From: Gorsachius magnificus | Lineage: Eukaryota > Chordata > Aves > Pelecaniformes > Ardeidae | Direction of reading: 5' to 3' | Assembly (NCBI GenBank): GCA_034008185.1 | Contig: CM067081.1 | Span: forward strand, 10,725,821 to 10,789,820 | Length of the DNA stretch: 64,000 nucleotides | In this document: in pieces, positions 9,058 to 18,600 of the stretch | Numbering within the stretch: position 1 is the stretch's first letter | How the letters are laid out: every line of letters starts with the position of its first letter | Position numbers and translations under genes: made by a program | Notes under the pieces: generated by a model | The model's database searches: none | What the model was told of the DNA's origin: nothing | What the model saw: only the letters and a program-made list of their open reading frames with translations

Positions 9058-10968
9058 ATGTTGTTTTATTTGCTCTCAGAGTTGTTGTCCTTGTTCATGG
9101 AGTTCTTTTATATATCACCTTACCTGATGTATGCACTCCCTGTGCTGCTGGTTGTCACTTTTCGCAAGTGGATTAAAGCTACTGTTCTGCTGTACTGTGT
9201 AATACTGGCTTATGCTATGATAAAACTATTGATCATCAGATTAAGCTCATATTTGTACTCAGTATTGCTGTCACCTCTGTATTTTGGGAACCATCTATTG
9301 GGAATTATGAATAATTATACATTTTACTTTTTATCCTCGGAGAGCCAGCCTTTGGGGGAGTCACCTTACTCCATCTTCCCCTTCTTCTCTGAGCTAATTA
9401 CAACAGTTCTTGAGAATGTTGAATATCCTTGGGATGTTCCAACTAGCATGGCCCTATTGCTAGGTCTCCTGAATATAGTTCAGCTTTTACTCAGGGTTAG
9501 ACTCCTACGTAAATTATATACCATCCAAAGATTGATTCCTGCAGCAGGCCCTGTCAGTGACACCCACTGTAGCTACTCCAACTGCAGACACAGGCACTGC
9601 AGCTACTCCAACCCCTGCGACACCCACTGTAGCTACTCCAGCTGTGGGCATAGGCACTGCTGCTACTCCAGCCTCAGTAACACCCACTGTAACTCCTCCA
9701 ACTGCAGACACAGGCACTGCAGCTACTCCAACCCCTGCGACACCCACTGTAGCTCCTCCAGCCGTAGCACAGGCACCGCTGCTACTCCAACCCCTGCAAC
9801 CTGCACTGCAGCTACTCAAACCCCAGCAACAGGCATTGCAGCTGAAGCAGGGAGCGAACCTGTGCCGGTATCAGTTGCCCCTATACACAAGAAGAAATCT
9901 TGGAAGCGAAAGTCAACTCGTTTAGAAAGGGAGGATGAATCAGGGCCATCACAAAAGGAGGAGGAAGAGGAAGAGCTCATAAATGAGACAGAAACGACAC
10001 GGTCTCTATCCTTGGGTGAGCTGCGAGATATGAGAAAAGATTTCAGCCGTCGTGCAGGAGAGCATCTTGTCACCTGGTTGCTCCGATGCTGGGATAATGG
10101 GGCCAGTAGCCTGGAACTGGAGGGTAAGGAAGCCAAGCAGCTGGGATCCCTTTCTAGGGAAGGCGGCATTGACAAAGCGATTGGAAAAGGGACACAAGTC
10201 CTCAGCCTCTGGAGGCGACTACTGTCAGCCATGAAGGAAAGATATCCCTTCAAGGAAGATGTCATACATCGCCCAGGCAAATGGACCACCGTGGAGAAAG
10301 GCATCCAGTACCTGAGGGAATTGGCTGTCCTGGAAGTGATTTATAGTGACCTGGACAATGACCAGTTGCCTAAAGATCCAGATAGTGTCCAGTGCACACG
10401 ACCCATGTGGCGGAAGTTGTTACGGAGCGCACCAACATCATATGCCAACACATGGGCAATGCTGAACTGGGAAGCTGGACGAGGACCAACAGTGGATGAA
10501 ATGGCTAGCCAGCTCCGGGAATATGAAGAAAGTATCTCTTCTTCCCTCGTCTCTGCTGTGGAGAAACTGTCCCAAAAGGTTGAACGACTCGAAAAGCATA
10601 TGTCCTACACCTCTCCTGTACAGACCAGTATCTCAGCCATTAGAAGTAAGCGCCCTTCTGCTCAAGGAAAAGAATATCGAGGGTACACACCACGGGGCAC
10701 TCTATGGTTTTACCTGCGTGACCATGGAGAGGACATGAGGAAATGGGATGGAAAACCTACCTCAACCCTAGAGGCACGAGTACGCGAGTTGCAAAGGAAA
10801 ACAAGCACAAAAGGGGGCTCTTCCAAGAAACTTGTTGCTCCAATTTCCAAAGACGGGGTAGATCGTCATTTTTTCAGACAGAATAGAAGAGCTGATCTTA
10901 ATTCTGATTGTGATGAAGGAACTTCTGACTCATATACACAAACCATGAGCAACAGTGATCAGAATTAG
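9058..10968 (+). CDS. gag: Retroviral Gag polyprotein (636 aa)
   Basis: The structural polyprotein of the provirus, opening at the first ATG 86 nt after the primer site. Residues 1-35, about 41-72 and 131-150 are strongly hydrophobic, unusual for Gag, and suggest membrane insertion. Residues about 165-240 are encoded by a minisatellite and are rich in Cys, His, Ser and Tyr. Then come a Thr/Ala/Pro stretch, a basic KKKSWKRK patch near 278, an acidic Glu run near 301, and a capsid-like region holding WLLRCWDNG near 340 and RPMWRK. A short coiled coil follows near 497-516. No CCHC zinc knuckle is visible. It ends at UAG 10966-10968 with pol continuing in the same frame. The full-length open frame supports recent insertion. 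Gag assignment rests on position and on resemblance to avian ERVL Gag. Confidence 0.85.
   Translation: MLFYLLSELLSLFMEFFYISPYLMYALPVLLVVTFRKWIKATVLLYCVILAYAMIKLLIIRLSSYLYSVLLSPLYFGNHLLGIMNNYTFYFLSSESQPLGESPYSIFPFFSELITTVLENVEYPWDVPTSMALLLGLLNIVQLLLRVRLLRKLYTIQRLIPAAGPVSDTHCSYSNCRHRHCSYSNPCDTHCSYSSCGHRHCCYSSLSNTHCNSSNCRHRHCSYSNPCDTHCSSSSRSTGTAATPTPATCTAATQTPATGIAAEAGSEPVPVSVAPIHKKKSWKRKSTRLEREDESGPSQKEEEEEELINETETTRSLSLGELRDMRKDFSRRAGEHLVTWLLRCWDNGASSLELEGKEAKQLGSLSREGGIDKAIGKGTQVLSLWRRLLSAMKERYPFKEDVIHRPGKWTTVEKGIQYLRELAVLEVIYSDLDNDQLPKDPDSVQCTRPMWRKLLRSAPTSYANTWAMLNWEAGRGPTVDEMASQLREYEESISSSLVSAVEKLSQKVERLEKHMSYTSPVQTSISAIRSKRPSAQGKEYRGYTPRGTLWFYLRDHGEDMRKWDGKPTSTLEARVRELQRKTSTKGGSSKKLVAPISKDGVDRHFFRQNRRADLNSDCDEGTSDSYTQTMSNSDQN
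9553..9790 (+). repeat. Minisatellite inside gag
   Basis: Units built on 'ACACCCACTGTAGCTACTCC' and GGCACTGCAGCTACTCCAACC alternate and repeat across about 240 bp. In the gag frame they encode Cys/His/Ser/Tyr-rich peptide, while frame 2 of the same DNA encodes a regular Thr-Pro-Ala-Val repeat. At about 9770 the gag frame itself switches to the Thr/Ala/Pro pattern. This suggests a pair of compensating indels around the array. Confidence 0.85.
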
Positions 10969-10996
10969 AGGGGCCCTGCCTCCAGCCAGGTGGAGG
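10966..10996 (+). promoter_or_regulatory. Candidate gag-pol stop-codon readthrough signal
   Basis: Gag ends in UAG and pol continues in the identical frame with no ATG near its start. Ten nucleotides after the UAG a CCTCC (10979-10983) can pair with GGAGG (10992-10996) around an 8-nt loop, preceded by a GGGGCCC block. Gammaretroviruses use a UAG with a downstream RNA structure for about the same purpose. A simple stem is visible; a pseudoknot was not demonstrated. Confidence 0.5.
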
Positions 10997-13635
10997 AAAG
11001 GGACAACCGGGTCTACTGGACTGTGTGGATTCGATGGCCTGGCACGTCAGACCCACAGAAGTATAGAGCTCTAGTAGACACCGGTGCACAGTGTACTCTA
11101 ATGCCATCAAGCCATATAGGGGCAGAATCCATTTGTATTTCTGGAGTGACAGGGGGATCTCAAGAGCTGACTGTATTGGAGGCCGAAGTGAGCCTAACCG
11201 GGAACGAGTGGCAAAAGCACCGCATTGTGACTGGGCCAGATGCTCCGTGCATCCTTGGCATAGACTACCTCAGGAGAGGGTATTTCAAAGACCCAAAAGG
11301 GTACCGGTGGGCTTTTGGTATAGCTGCATTGGAGGCAGAAGAAATTAAGCAGCTATCTACCTTGCCTGGTCTCTCAAAGGACCCTTCGGTTGTGGGATTG
11401 CTGAGTGTTGAAGAACAACAAGTGCCGATTGCCACCACAACAGTGCACAGGCGGCAATATCGCACCAACCTAGACTCTCTGATTCCCATCCATAAGCTGA
11501 TTCGTCGACTGGAGAGCCAAGGAGTGATCAGCAAGACTCACTCACCCTTTAACAGTCCCATATGGCCAGTGAGAAAGTCTGATGGAGAGTGGAGACTGAC
11601 AGTAGACTATCGTGGCCTGAATGAAGTTACGCCACCGCTGAGTGCTGCCGTGCCGGACATGTTAGAACTTCAATACGAACTGGAGTCAAAGGCAGCCAAG
11701 TGGTATGCCACAATTGATATTGCAAATGCTTTCTTTTCAATCCCTTTGGCAGCAGAGTGCAGGCCACAGTTTGCTTTCACTTGGAGGGGTATCCAGTATA
11801 CCTGGAATCGACTGCCCCAGGGGTGGAAACACAGCCCTACCATTTGCCATGGACTGATCCAGACAGCACTGGAACAGGGTAAGGCTCCAGAGCACCTGCA
11901 ATATATTGATGACATCATTGTGTGGGGCAATACAGCAGAAGAAGTTTTTGAGAAAGGGAAGAAAATAGTCCAAATCCTTCTGAAGGCCGGTTTTGCCATA
12001 AAACAAAGCAAGGTCAAGGGACCTGCACAGGAGATCCAGTTTTTAGGAATCAAATGGCAAGATGGACGTCGTCAGATTCCAATGGATGTGATCAATAAAA
12101 TAACAGCCATGTCTCCACCAACTAGCAAAAAGGAAACACAAGCTTTCTTGGGCGTTGTGGGTTTTTGGAGAATGCATATTCCAAATTACAGCCAGATTGT
12201 AAGCCCTCTCTACCAAGTGACCCGGAAGAAGAACGATTTCAAATGGGGCCCTGAACAACGACAAGCCTTTGAACAAATTAAACGGGAGATAGTGCATGCA
12301 GTAGCCCTTGGGCCGGTCCGGTCCGGGCAAGATGTAAAGAATGTGCTCTACACCGCAGCTGGGGAGAATGGCCCTACCTGGAGCCTCTGGCAGAAAGCAC
12401 CAGGGGAGACTCGAGGCCGACCCCTAGGCTTTTGGAGTCGGGGATACAGAGGATCTGAAGCCAACTATACTCCAACTGAAAAAGAGATATTGGCAGCATA
12501 TGAAGGGGTTCGAGCTGCTTCAGAAGTGATTGGTACTGAAGCACAGCTCCTCCTGGCACCCCGACTGCCGGTGCTGGGCTGGATGTTCAAAGGGAAGGTC
12601 CCCTCTACACATCATGCAACTGATGCTACGTGGAGTAAGTGGGTCGCACTGATTACACAACGGGCTCGAATAGGAAACCTCAGTCGCCCAGGAATCTTGG
12701 AAGTGATCACGGACTGGCCAGAAGGCAAAGATTTTGGAATATCACCAGAGGAGGAGGTGGTGCGTGCTGAAGAAGCCCCGCTGTACAATAAATTGCCAGA
12801 AAACGAGAAGCAATATGCTCTGTTCACTGATGGATCCTGTCGTCTTGTGGGAAAGCATCGAAGGTGGAAGGCTGCTGTATGGAGTCCTACAAGACAAGTT
12901 GCAGAGACTGCTGAAGGAGAAGGTGAATCAAGTCAATTTGCAGAGGTGAAAGCCATCCAGCTGGCTTTAGATATTGCTGAAAGAGAAAAATGGCCAGTGC
13001 TCTATCTCTATACTGACTCATGGATGGTGGCAAATGCTTTGTGGGGATGGTTGCAGCAATGGAAGCAGAGCAACTGGCAGCGCAGAGGCAAACCCATCTG
13101 GGCAGACTCATTGTGGCAAGATATTGCTGCCCGGGTAGAGAACCTGGTTGTAAAGGTACGTCATGTAGATGCTCATGTACCCAAGAGTCGGGCCTCTGAA
13201 GAACATCAAAACAACCAGCAGGCAGATCAGGCTGCTAAGATTGAAGTGGCTCAGATAGATCTGGACTGGCAACATAAGGGTGAATTATTTCTAGCTCGGT
13301 GGGCCCATGACACCTCAGGCCATCAAGGAAGAGATGCAACATACAGATGGGCTCGTGATCGAGGGGTGGACTTAACTATGGACGCTATTGCACAGGTTAT
13401 CCATGAATGTGAAACATGTGCTGCGATCAAACAAGCCAAGCGGTTAAAGCCTCTCTGGTATGGAGGACGGTGGCTGAAATACAAATATGGAGAGGCTTGG
13501 CAGATCGATTATATCACACTTCCACAAACCCGCCATGGCAAGCACTATGTGCTCACCATGGTGGAAGCGACCACCGGATGGCTGGAAACATATCCCGTGC
13601 CCCATGCCACCGCCCGGAACACTATCCTAGGTTGA
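10969..13635 (+). CDS. pol: Pol: protease, RT, RNase H, N-terminal integrase
   Basis: Numbering from the codon after the gag UAG (888 aa). Aspartic protease: LVDTGAQ with catalytic Asp at 37. Reverse transcriptase: WRLTVDYRGLN, LPQGWKHSP and the catalytic YIDD at 312-315. RNase H: FTDGS (Asp 621), YTDS (Asp 683) and HVDAH (Asp 734). Integrase: the zinc-binding His-His-Cys-Cys set at 780, 785, 814 and 817, and the first catalytic Asp in WQIDYI at 847. The frame then runs into a stop after a frame change at about 13628-13632. The only nearby alternative start is a GTG at 10990, so expression as Gag-Pol by readthrough is the natural reading. No internal stop in protease, RT or RNase H. No dUTPase domain was seen. 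Confidence 0.93.
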   Translation, partial: RGPASSQVEERDNRVYWTVWIRWPGTSDPQKYRALVDTGAQCTLMPSSHIGAESICISGVTGGSQELTVLEAEVSLTGNEWQKHRIVTGPDAPCILGIDYLRRGYFKDPKGYRWAFGIAALEAEEIKQLSTLPGLSKDPSVVGLLSVEEQQVPIATTTVHRRQYRTNLDSLIPIHKLIRRLESQGVISKTHSPFNSPIWPVRKSDGEWRLTVDYRGLNEVTPPLSAAVPDMLELQYELESKAAKWYATIDIANAFFSIPLAAECRPQFAFTWRGIQYTWNRLPQGWKHSPTICHGLIQTALEQGKAPEHLQYIDDIIVWGNTAEEVFEKGKKIVQILLKAGFAIKQSKVKGPAQEIQFLGIKWQDGRRQIPMDVINKITAMSPPTSKKETQAFLGVVGFWRMHIPNYSQIVSPLYQVTRKKNDFKWGPEQRQAFEQIKREIVHAVALGPVRSGQDVKNVLYTAAGENGPTWSLWQKAPGETRGRPLGFWSRGYRGSEANYTPTEKEILAAYEGVRAASEVIGTEAQLLLAPRLPVLGWMFKGKVPSTHHATDATWSKWVALITQRARIGNLSRPGILEVITDWPEGKDFGISPEEEVVRAEEAPLYNKLPENEKQYALFTDGSCRLVGKHRRWKAAVWSPTRQVAETAEGEGESSQFAEVKAIQLALDIAEREKWPVLYLYTDSWMVANALWGWLQQWKQSNWQRRGKPIWADSLWQDIAARVENLVVKVRHVDAHVPKSRASEEHQNNQQADQAAKIEVAQIDLDWQHKGELFLARWAHDTSGHQGRDATYRWARDRGVDLTMDAIAQVIHECETCAAIKQAKRLKPLWYGGRWLKYKYGEAWQIDYITLPQTRHGKHYVLTMVEATTGWLETYPVPHATARNTILG

Positions 13636-14153
13636 AAAACAAGTCCTGTGGCGACATGGCACCCCAGAAAGAATTGAGTCAGACAATGGAAACTCACTTC
13701 CGAAACAGCCTCATAGACAAATGGGCCAAAGAGCATGGCATTGAGTGGGTCTATCACATCCCCTATCATGCACCAGCCTCTGGGAAAATTGAACGATACA
13801 ATGGACTGTTAAAAACTACACTGAAAGCAATGGGTGGTGGAACATTCAAACATTGGGATACACATTTAGCAAAAGCTACCTGGTTAGTCAACACTAGAGG
13901 ATCTTCCAACCGAGCTGGCCCTGCTCAATCAAACCTCTTACGTACTGTAGAAGGGGATAAAGTCCCTGTAGTGCATGTAAAAAATATGCTGGGGAAGACA
14001 GTCTGGGTTTCTCCTGCCTCAGGTAAAGGCAAACCCATCCGTGGGATTGCTTTTGCTCAAGGACCTGGCTCTACTTGGTGGGTGATGCGGAAGGATGGGG
14101 AAGTCCGATGTGTACCTCAAAGGGATTTGATTTTGGGTGAAAATAGCCAATGA
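13636..14153 (+). pseudogene. pol: Integrase remainder, frameshifted
   Basis: This is the rest of integrase, cut off from pol by two frame changes. The second catalytic Asp (codon at 13682-13684) lies in frame 2, whereas pol upstream is in frame 1 and the catalytic Glu (13791-13793, in KIERYNG) is in frame 3. From Asp to Glu is 109 bases, which is the DD35E spacing plus exactly one extra base. The second frame change therefore lies just after the Asp codon, near 13690. Frame 3 then stays open to a stop at 14151-14153 and covers the C-terminal DNA-binding region. Integrase from this copy should be inactive. The frame-3 frame also extends upstream under pol, but that part is a shadow. Confidence 0.88.
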
Positions 14154-14540
14154 ACTGAATTGTATAATGTTAATTGCTGTGTAATATAGTATGTCATCAT
14201 TTTTACTATTGCTATATGTCATATCAATGGTATAACAGTAAGGATCGCCCAGATTAATGAAGAATGAATTTTGAAGAAACTGAGGAAGTGCAGCGAATGG
14301 AACCAGAACTGACTTCAGCAAGCAACAACCCAACACCAGACCCCATCTCTCCTGCCCTGAAAGACTGTTACGACAGATGGAGCCCAAAACCATGGACTAA
14401 ATGAACCCAATGGACATTTTAGAGGGATGGTCCATAAACTAAGGGAATGATATCTGTGTATATATATATCAAACTGGTGGTGATTAATTGGAATGTATTG
14501 TAAGGGTAGGACCTAAGCATGACATAAATGGTATAGAATA
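14154..14540 (+). other. Provirus 3' leader region, no env
   Basis: About 390 bp separate the end of pol from the purine tract. No open frame of any size with a signal peptide, transmembrane segment or surface-protein pattern is present on the plus strand. Absence of env fits ERVL-type elements that multiply inside the cell. Confidence 0.8.
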
Positions 14541-14550
14541 AGGGGTGGAA
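14541..14550 (+). other. Polypurine tract
   Basis: AGGGGTGGAA lies immediately before the TGTCCTGG start of the 3' LTR. This is the expected position and composition for the plus-strand primer of reverse transcription. Confidence 0.8.
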
Positions 14551-15174
14551 TGTCCTGGTTTCGGCTGGGATAGAGTTAATTTTCTTCACAGAAGCTAGCA
14601 TAGTGCTGTGCTTTGGATTCAGTGCTAGAAGAATGTTGATAACACGCTGATGTTTTTAGTTGTTGCCAAGTAGTGCTCAGACTGTTCAAGGACTTTTTGA
14701 GCTTCTCCTGCTCGGCCAGGTGCATAACAAGCTGGGAGTACAGCACAGCTAGGACCCAAACTGTCCAAAGAGCTATTCCATACCATATAACGTCATGCTC
14801 GGGGGGGTTGGTCGGTTTGGTCGGTCGGGTCGGTCGGGTCGGTCGGTCGGTCGCGGGCAGAGTGGTCGCAGCTCGGGCTGTGTGATCGCTGCTCGGGTAC
14901 TGATCACTGCTCGGGACGGGCTGGGCATCGGTCAGCGGGTGGTGAGCAATTGCATTGTGCATCACTTGTTTTATATATTCTGTATATTTTCTTACCACTA
15001 TTATTATTATTATTGTTATTCTTCTCTCTTATTAAACTGTCTCTATCTCAACCCACGGGTCTTACTTTTTTTTTTCCCTTTTCTCCGATTCTCTCCCCCA
15101 TCCCACTGAGGGAGGGGGGGGAGTGAGCGAGCGGCTGCGTGGTGCTTAGTTGCCAGCCGGGTTAAACCACGACA
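14551..15174 (+). repeat. 3' LTR of the provirus
   Basis: It is 624 bp, TG...CA bounded, followed by GAGGC. Apart from the 67 bp missing in the 5' LTR it matches that copy except at two sites. It keeps the segment with about three 'GATCGC-GCTCGGG' units after the (GGTC)n run, which the solo LTR at 58081 also has. The longer form is therefore ancestral and the 5' LTR has suffered the deletion. Confidence 0.93.
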
Positions 15175-15179
15175 GAGGC
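15175..15179. repeat. Target site duplication GAGGC, right copy
   Basis: Perfect second copy of 8378-8382, abutting the ACA end of the 3' LTR. Sequence to the right (CTCTTCTACTTCTC) continues the interrupted older LTR. Confidence 0.92.
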
Positions 15180-15616
15180 CTCTTCTACTTCTCACTCTGT
15201 CCCTCCTAGCAAGTGGGCTGGGGGTGCACAAGAATTTGGAAGGGGAGAGCTGACCCCAGCTGACCAAAGTTATACCCCATATGATATAATGTTGTTCTCA
15301 GTAATAAAATCTGGAGGAAGGAGGAAGGAGGGACAGTCAAAGTTATGGTGTTTTGTCTTCTTAAATAACCATTATGCATGATGGAGCCCTGCTTTCCTGG
15401 AGATGGCTGAACAACTGCATGCCTATGGGAAGTAGTGAAAGAATTCCTTATTTTGCTTTGCTTGTGTGCACAGCTTTTGCTTTCCCTATTAAATTGTTTA
15501 ATGAAAACCAATAATTTCTCTCACTTTTACCTTTCAGATTCTCTTGTACATCCCATTGGGGGAGCGAGCAAATGGCTGTGTGGGTCTGAACTGCCTACCA
15601 GGATTAAACCACAACA
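15180..15616 (+). mobile_element. Older ERVL-type LTR, right part
   Basis: It continues the LTR begun at 8250. The blocks 'AAGTGGGCTGGGGGTGCACA', CCCATATGATATAATGTTGTTCTC, TTATTTTGCTTTGCTTG, CCTATTAAATTG, CCCATTGGGGGAGCGAGC and the terminal GATTAAACCACAACA occur in the same order as in the solo LTR at 54018. The start at 8250 is TGT and the end at 15616 is ACA. The outer 5-bp duplication is no longer recognisable (A-run on the left, TAAAT on the right). Confidence 0.85.
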
Positions 15617-18600
15617 TAAATCTATACAACTTCAATAATACGGCAATTATTTATTGGCTAACACACAAACAATTACTAGACTAAGATTTAGTTCATTATC
15701 CCAGTAAACCACCTGAATACTCTCTGCTGGCCAGGTAAGCATCAATCAGGAGCAGAAGGGGAGGCCTCTGCTGCTCACTAAAATATATTCTCCATGTCGC
15801 TGAGTTGCCATCTTCCACCAGCCCTGTCAGCTCCTTGGCTTTTGCTTTGCGATTTTATATTTTTCAGTGCTGATGCTTTCCCTCTTGAATTCTGCAAACA
15901 ATCTCCATCTCAACAACCCTGCCTCTGTCTCTAATTTTACCCTTGTTATCTTTCATGGCTCTAGTGCCTTTCTCACAGTTCTTTATCACAGCTTAACAAT
16001 TTCCTCTGAGTCAAGTCTGAGCCAAGGTTGCACAGCTGGGCCAAATCAGACCTTGACCTTGGATCCTTGGAGCACAGAGAGACGAAGCCATGGGAAGGAG
16101 GGAAAAGTTACAGAGGGTTTACAGAGTGAAGAATATAGAGCATTTCTAGGAAAAAAATGAAGGGGAAAATGAAGAAGCTTTGTAGATGTACAGGTGGTAT
16201 TTCTCCTAACTGTACAACATACCTTGGATGAGAGAAAGAATTAGAAAATTTTAAAATGTAATTTGTTGATGATAAGGAATGGTACCTTACATGGTTTGTG
16301 GTGGGAGAAAATCACCTGACTCTACCTTTTGCAGTGGTAAGAGAGACTAAGAGACAAGAAGGAAATGTACAAAAATGAATTTGAAAACTAAGACCAAAAG
16401 CAGTTTGTGTTTTCTGTGATGGAGAAAATGAAATGACAGGAAAGAGATGAAGAAAAATATGATATGGGTAGAATATGACCTTTGCTTTAACATATTGGAA
16501 GTAGGAGGGGTCAGGGGAAAGATTGTTCCAGTGGTAGAAATGCAAATGCAAATTACATAGATCAGAGGTTTTACCTGTGAACAAAACATAAGTCTTTCAG
16601 ATGCTGTGGAAAAAAGTCATTAGCATCGAGAGACAGGCCTTTCCAAAAAGAAAGCCAACATATTGGATTCATTGACAGTGGAGATGATATTTTAAAAATG
16701 TCTGAGTTACTGCAAATGAAGAGTAAATAAGAGAAAAGATCAGTAAGATGAAGGATATCCAGACACTTTGGTTGTGATGAGTTTAAAGTAGGAGATTACT
16801 TTTGTGAGGAGACACCATAATGACAGCCTGAAATCAAGCACTTTCCTTTAGGATTCATTGAAATCATAATACTGATGTGTGACAAGAACTGTATTTCTGC
16901 CCTTATACAGGAAAATGCTTATGAACCTGCCTAACCTTGAGTATGTTCCCACATCTCCTTTGGCACTATTGTCAACAATCTATAGTAACTTGTCTTGTGA
17001 TCCAATTCTGGGATTAAAACTCATTGAGGGGACAACTCCTTGTTCATTTGAATAGGGTATGCTAGTAGGATGGTAGCAGGAATAAGCAAAAAATTGTAGA
17101 GGGAATGGGCAAAATCGGGGCTTCTGATCCAGCAAAAAAATAATATTCTCCAGATAATAGTTCTGCATGGTACTTTATTGCTGTCTGATTAGTATTCTTT
17201 TATCGTGCTTTATGAGAGAGACTAATGTGATTATACTTTAGCCGCATTAGTAAAAACAAAAAAAAGGAAGATGATAAGATTCAATTAAAAATTATGCTAA
17301 TTTGATAGGATGGAAAATTGCTTATGTAGGGTACAAACTTATTACTAAGATATATTGGCTGTCCTTAGGAAAAGTTTTACAGTGCTTATGAGTATTTATT
17401 TTACAATAGTTCATTCCACAAAAAAGAACAGACAAGGGAAAAGAAGTCTCATGTAAAAACTAACACCGCTCTCAATTTATTATTGAGTTCAACAGAACCA
17501 GTTCTAACAATAAAGCCTGCACTGGCATTTTGGATATGTTTAGCCTGCCATGTCACAGAGATAGTGAAATGAGCAAGCTTTTAGGAGTAGATAATATAAC
17601 TGTCCACATCAACAGGCCTTGTTTTTTGACAGCTCTGATGAGTCCATGACAAGCGCTGTGCTAATTTGACTATACTGCATTTCTTTCCTTAGGCCTCTGA
17701 AGATTTAGAAGCTTTTCCTTAAGGCAGTTTCAGACACCACACACATTTTCTGTGCTTGAAGGAATATGCATGATCTGGAATTGTGCTGCACAGTTTTAAG
17801 GTTTGTTTTTTCTATTTATAAGTGAATTCATGTACACACACCAGTAACCTGAGTCTATGACCTTGATCATTTAGCCTTATGTAAAGATGTCGTAACTGAT
17901 ATATTTCTGAAATAACTATGCACTCAGAAACACACACAATATAGACACCTTGAATAAACTGAAACTACTTACTGCTAATAAGAAGCAAGATAGCATGAAA
18001 GATATCTATGTGGCATTCTTTTTTAATTACTCAGTGTTCTGTAATTTAGAATTTACATAAAATTATTTTCAATATGCATTTATAGAAGCTTTATTTCCAT
18101 TGATTCAAAGCTTATGCCTGAGTGTCAGCGTGCCTTAAATATTTAATCTAGGACATACTGGAGCCTACACAAGAAATAAAAAAGTATGATGACCTGAACT
18201 GAAAACAGTTTTTCAGGTTTCCCTTCTGAAATCAAAACTTAACATTTTCTAACATACTCTATTTCCTTCCATTTCTGGTAGAAGAGAAGCAAAGGAATTC
18301 TCCAAAACAGAAAGATGAAGGCTGACTCCTTCCCACCTCCCCAACAGTCTGACTTTCATGCAGGACAAAGACACTGTAGTTCCTTCTCTCACTGGGAAAG
18401 CTCATGTGAAGGCCTGCCACAGCAGTATCTCACCCATCAGGATGAAAGCACAGAGTGAGGATGGACTAGCAATCTCTTCTGTATGAGTTTTTCCACTTTG
18501 CACAGTATACCAAAGTATTTACACCAAAAAAAAAACACAAACAAACAAAAAAAAAACCCAAAAACCAAAACCAACAAAAAGAAAGAAAGCTTCTATACCC

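Larger units (their letters stand above)
8383..15174 (+). mobile_element. Endogenous retrovirus, ERVL-type, near full length
   Basis: The unit is 6792 bp: a 557-bp 5' LTR, a tRNA-Lys-type primer site, gag, pol, a purine tract and a 624-bp 3' LTR, flanked by a perfect 5-bp GAGGC duplication. There is no env, nor any dUTPase that I can see. Class III (ERVL) placement rests on the 5-bp duplication, the lack of env and the general Pol layout. LTR ends are TG...CA. The two LTRs are almost identical apart from one 67-bp length difference, so insertion was recent. Pol is broken in integrase. Nearby solo LTRs at 54018 and 58081 belong to the same family. Confidence 0.93.

Noticed and set aside
9514..9819. 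Minus-strand and frame-2 open frames across the gag minisatellite
   Set aside because: They are consequences of the tandem repeat lying in all frames without stops. Only the frame-2 pattern is useful, as a trace of the ancestral gag frame.
13416..13690. Frame-3 start of the 245-codon frame as a separate gene
   Set aside because: Up to about 13690 it is a shadow of pol; only the part after the second frame change is integrase-like.
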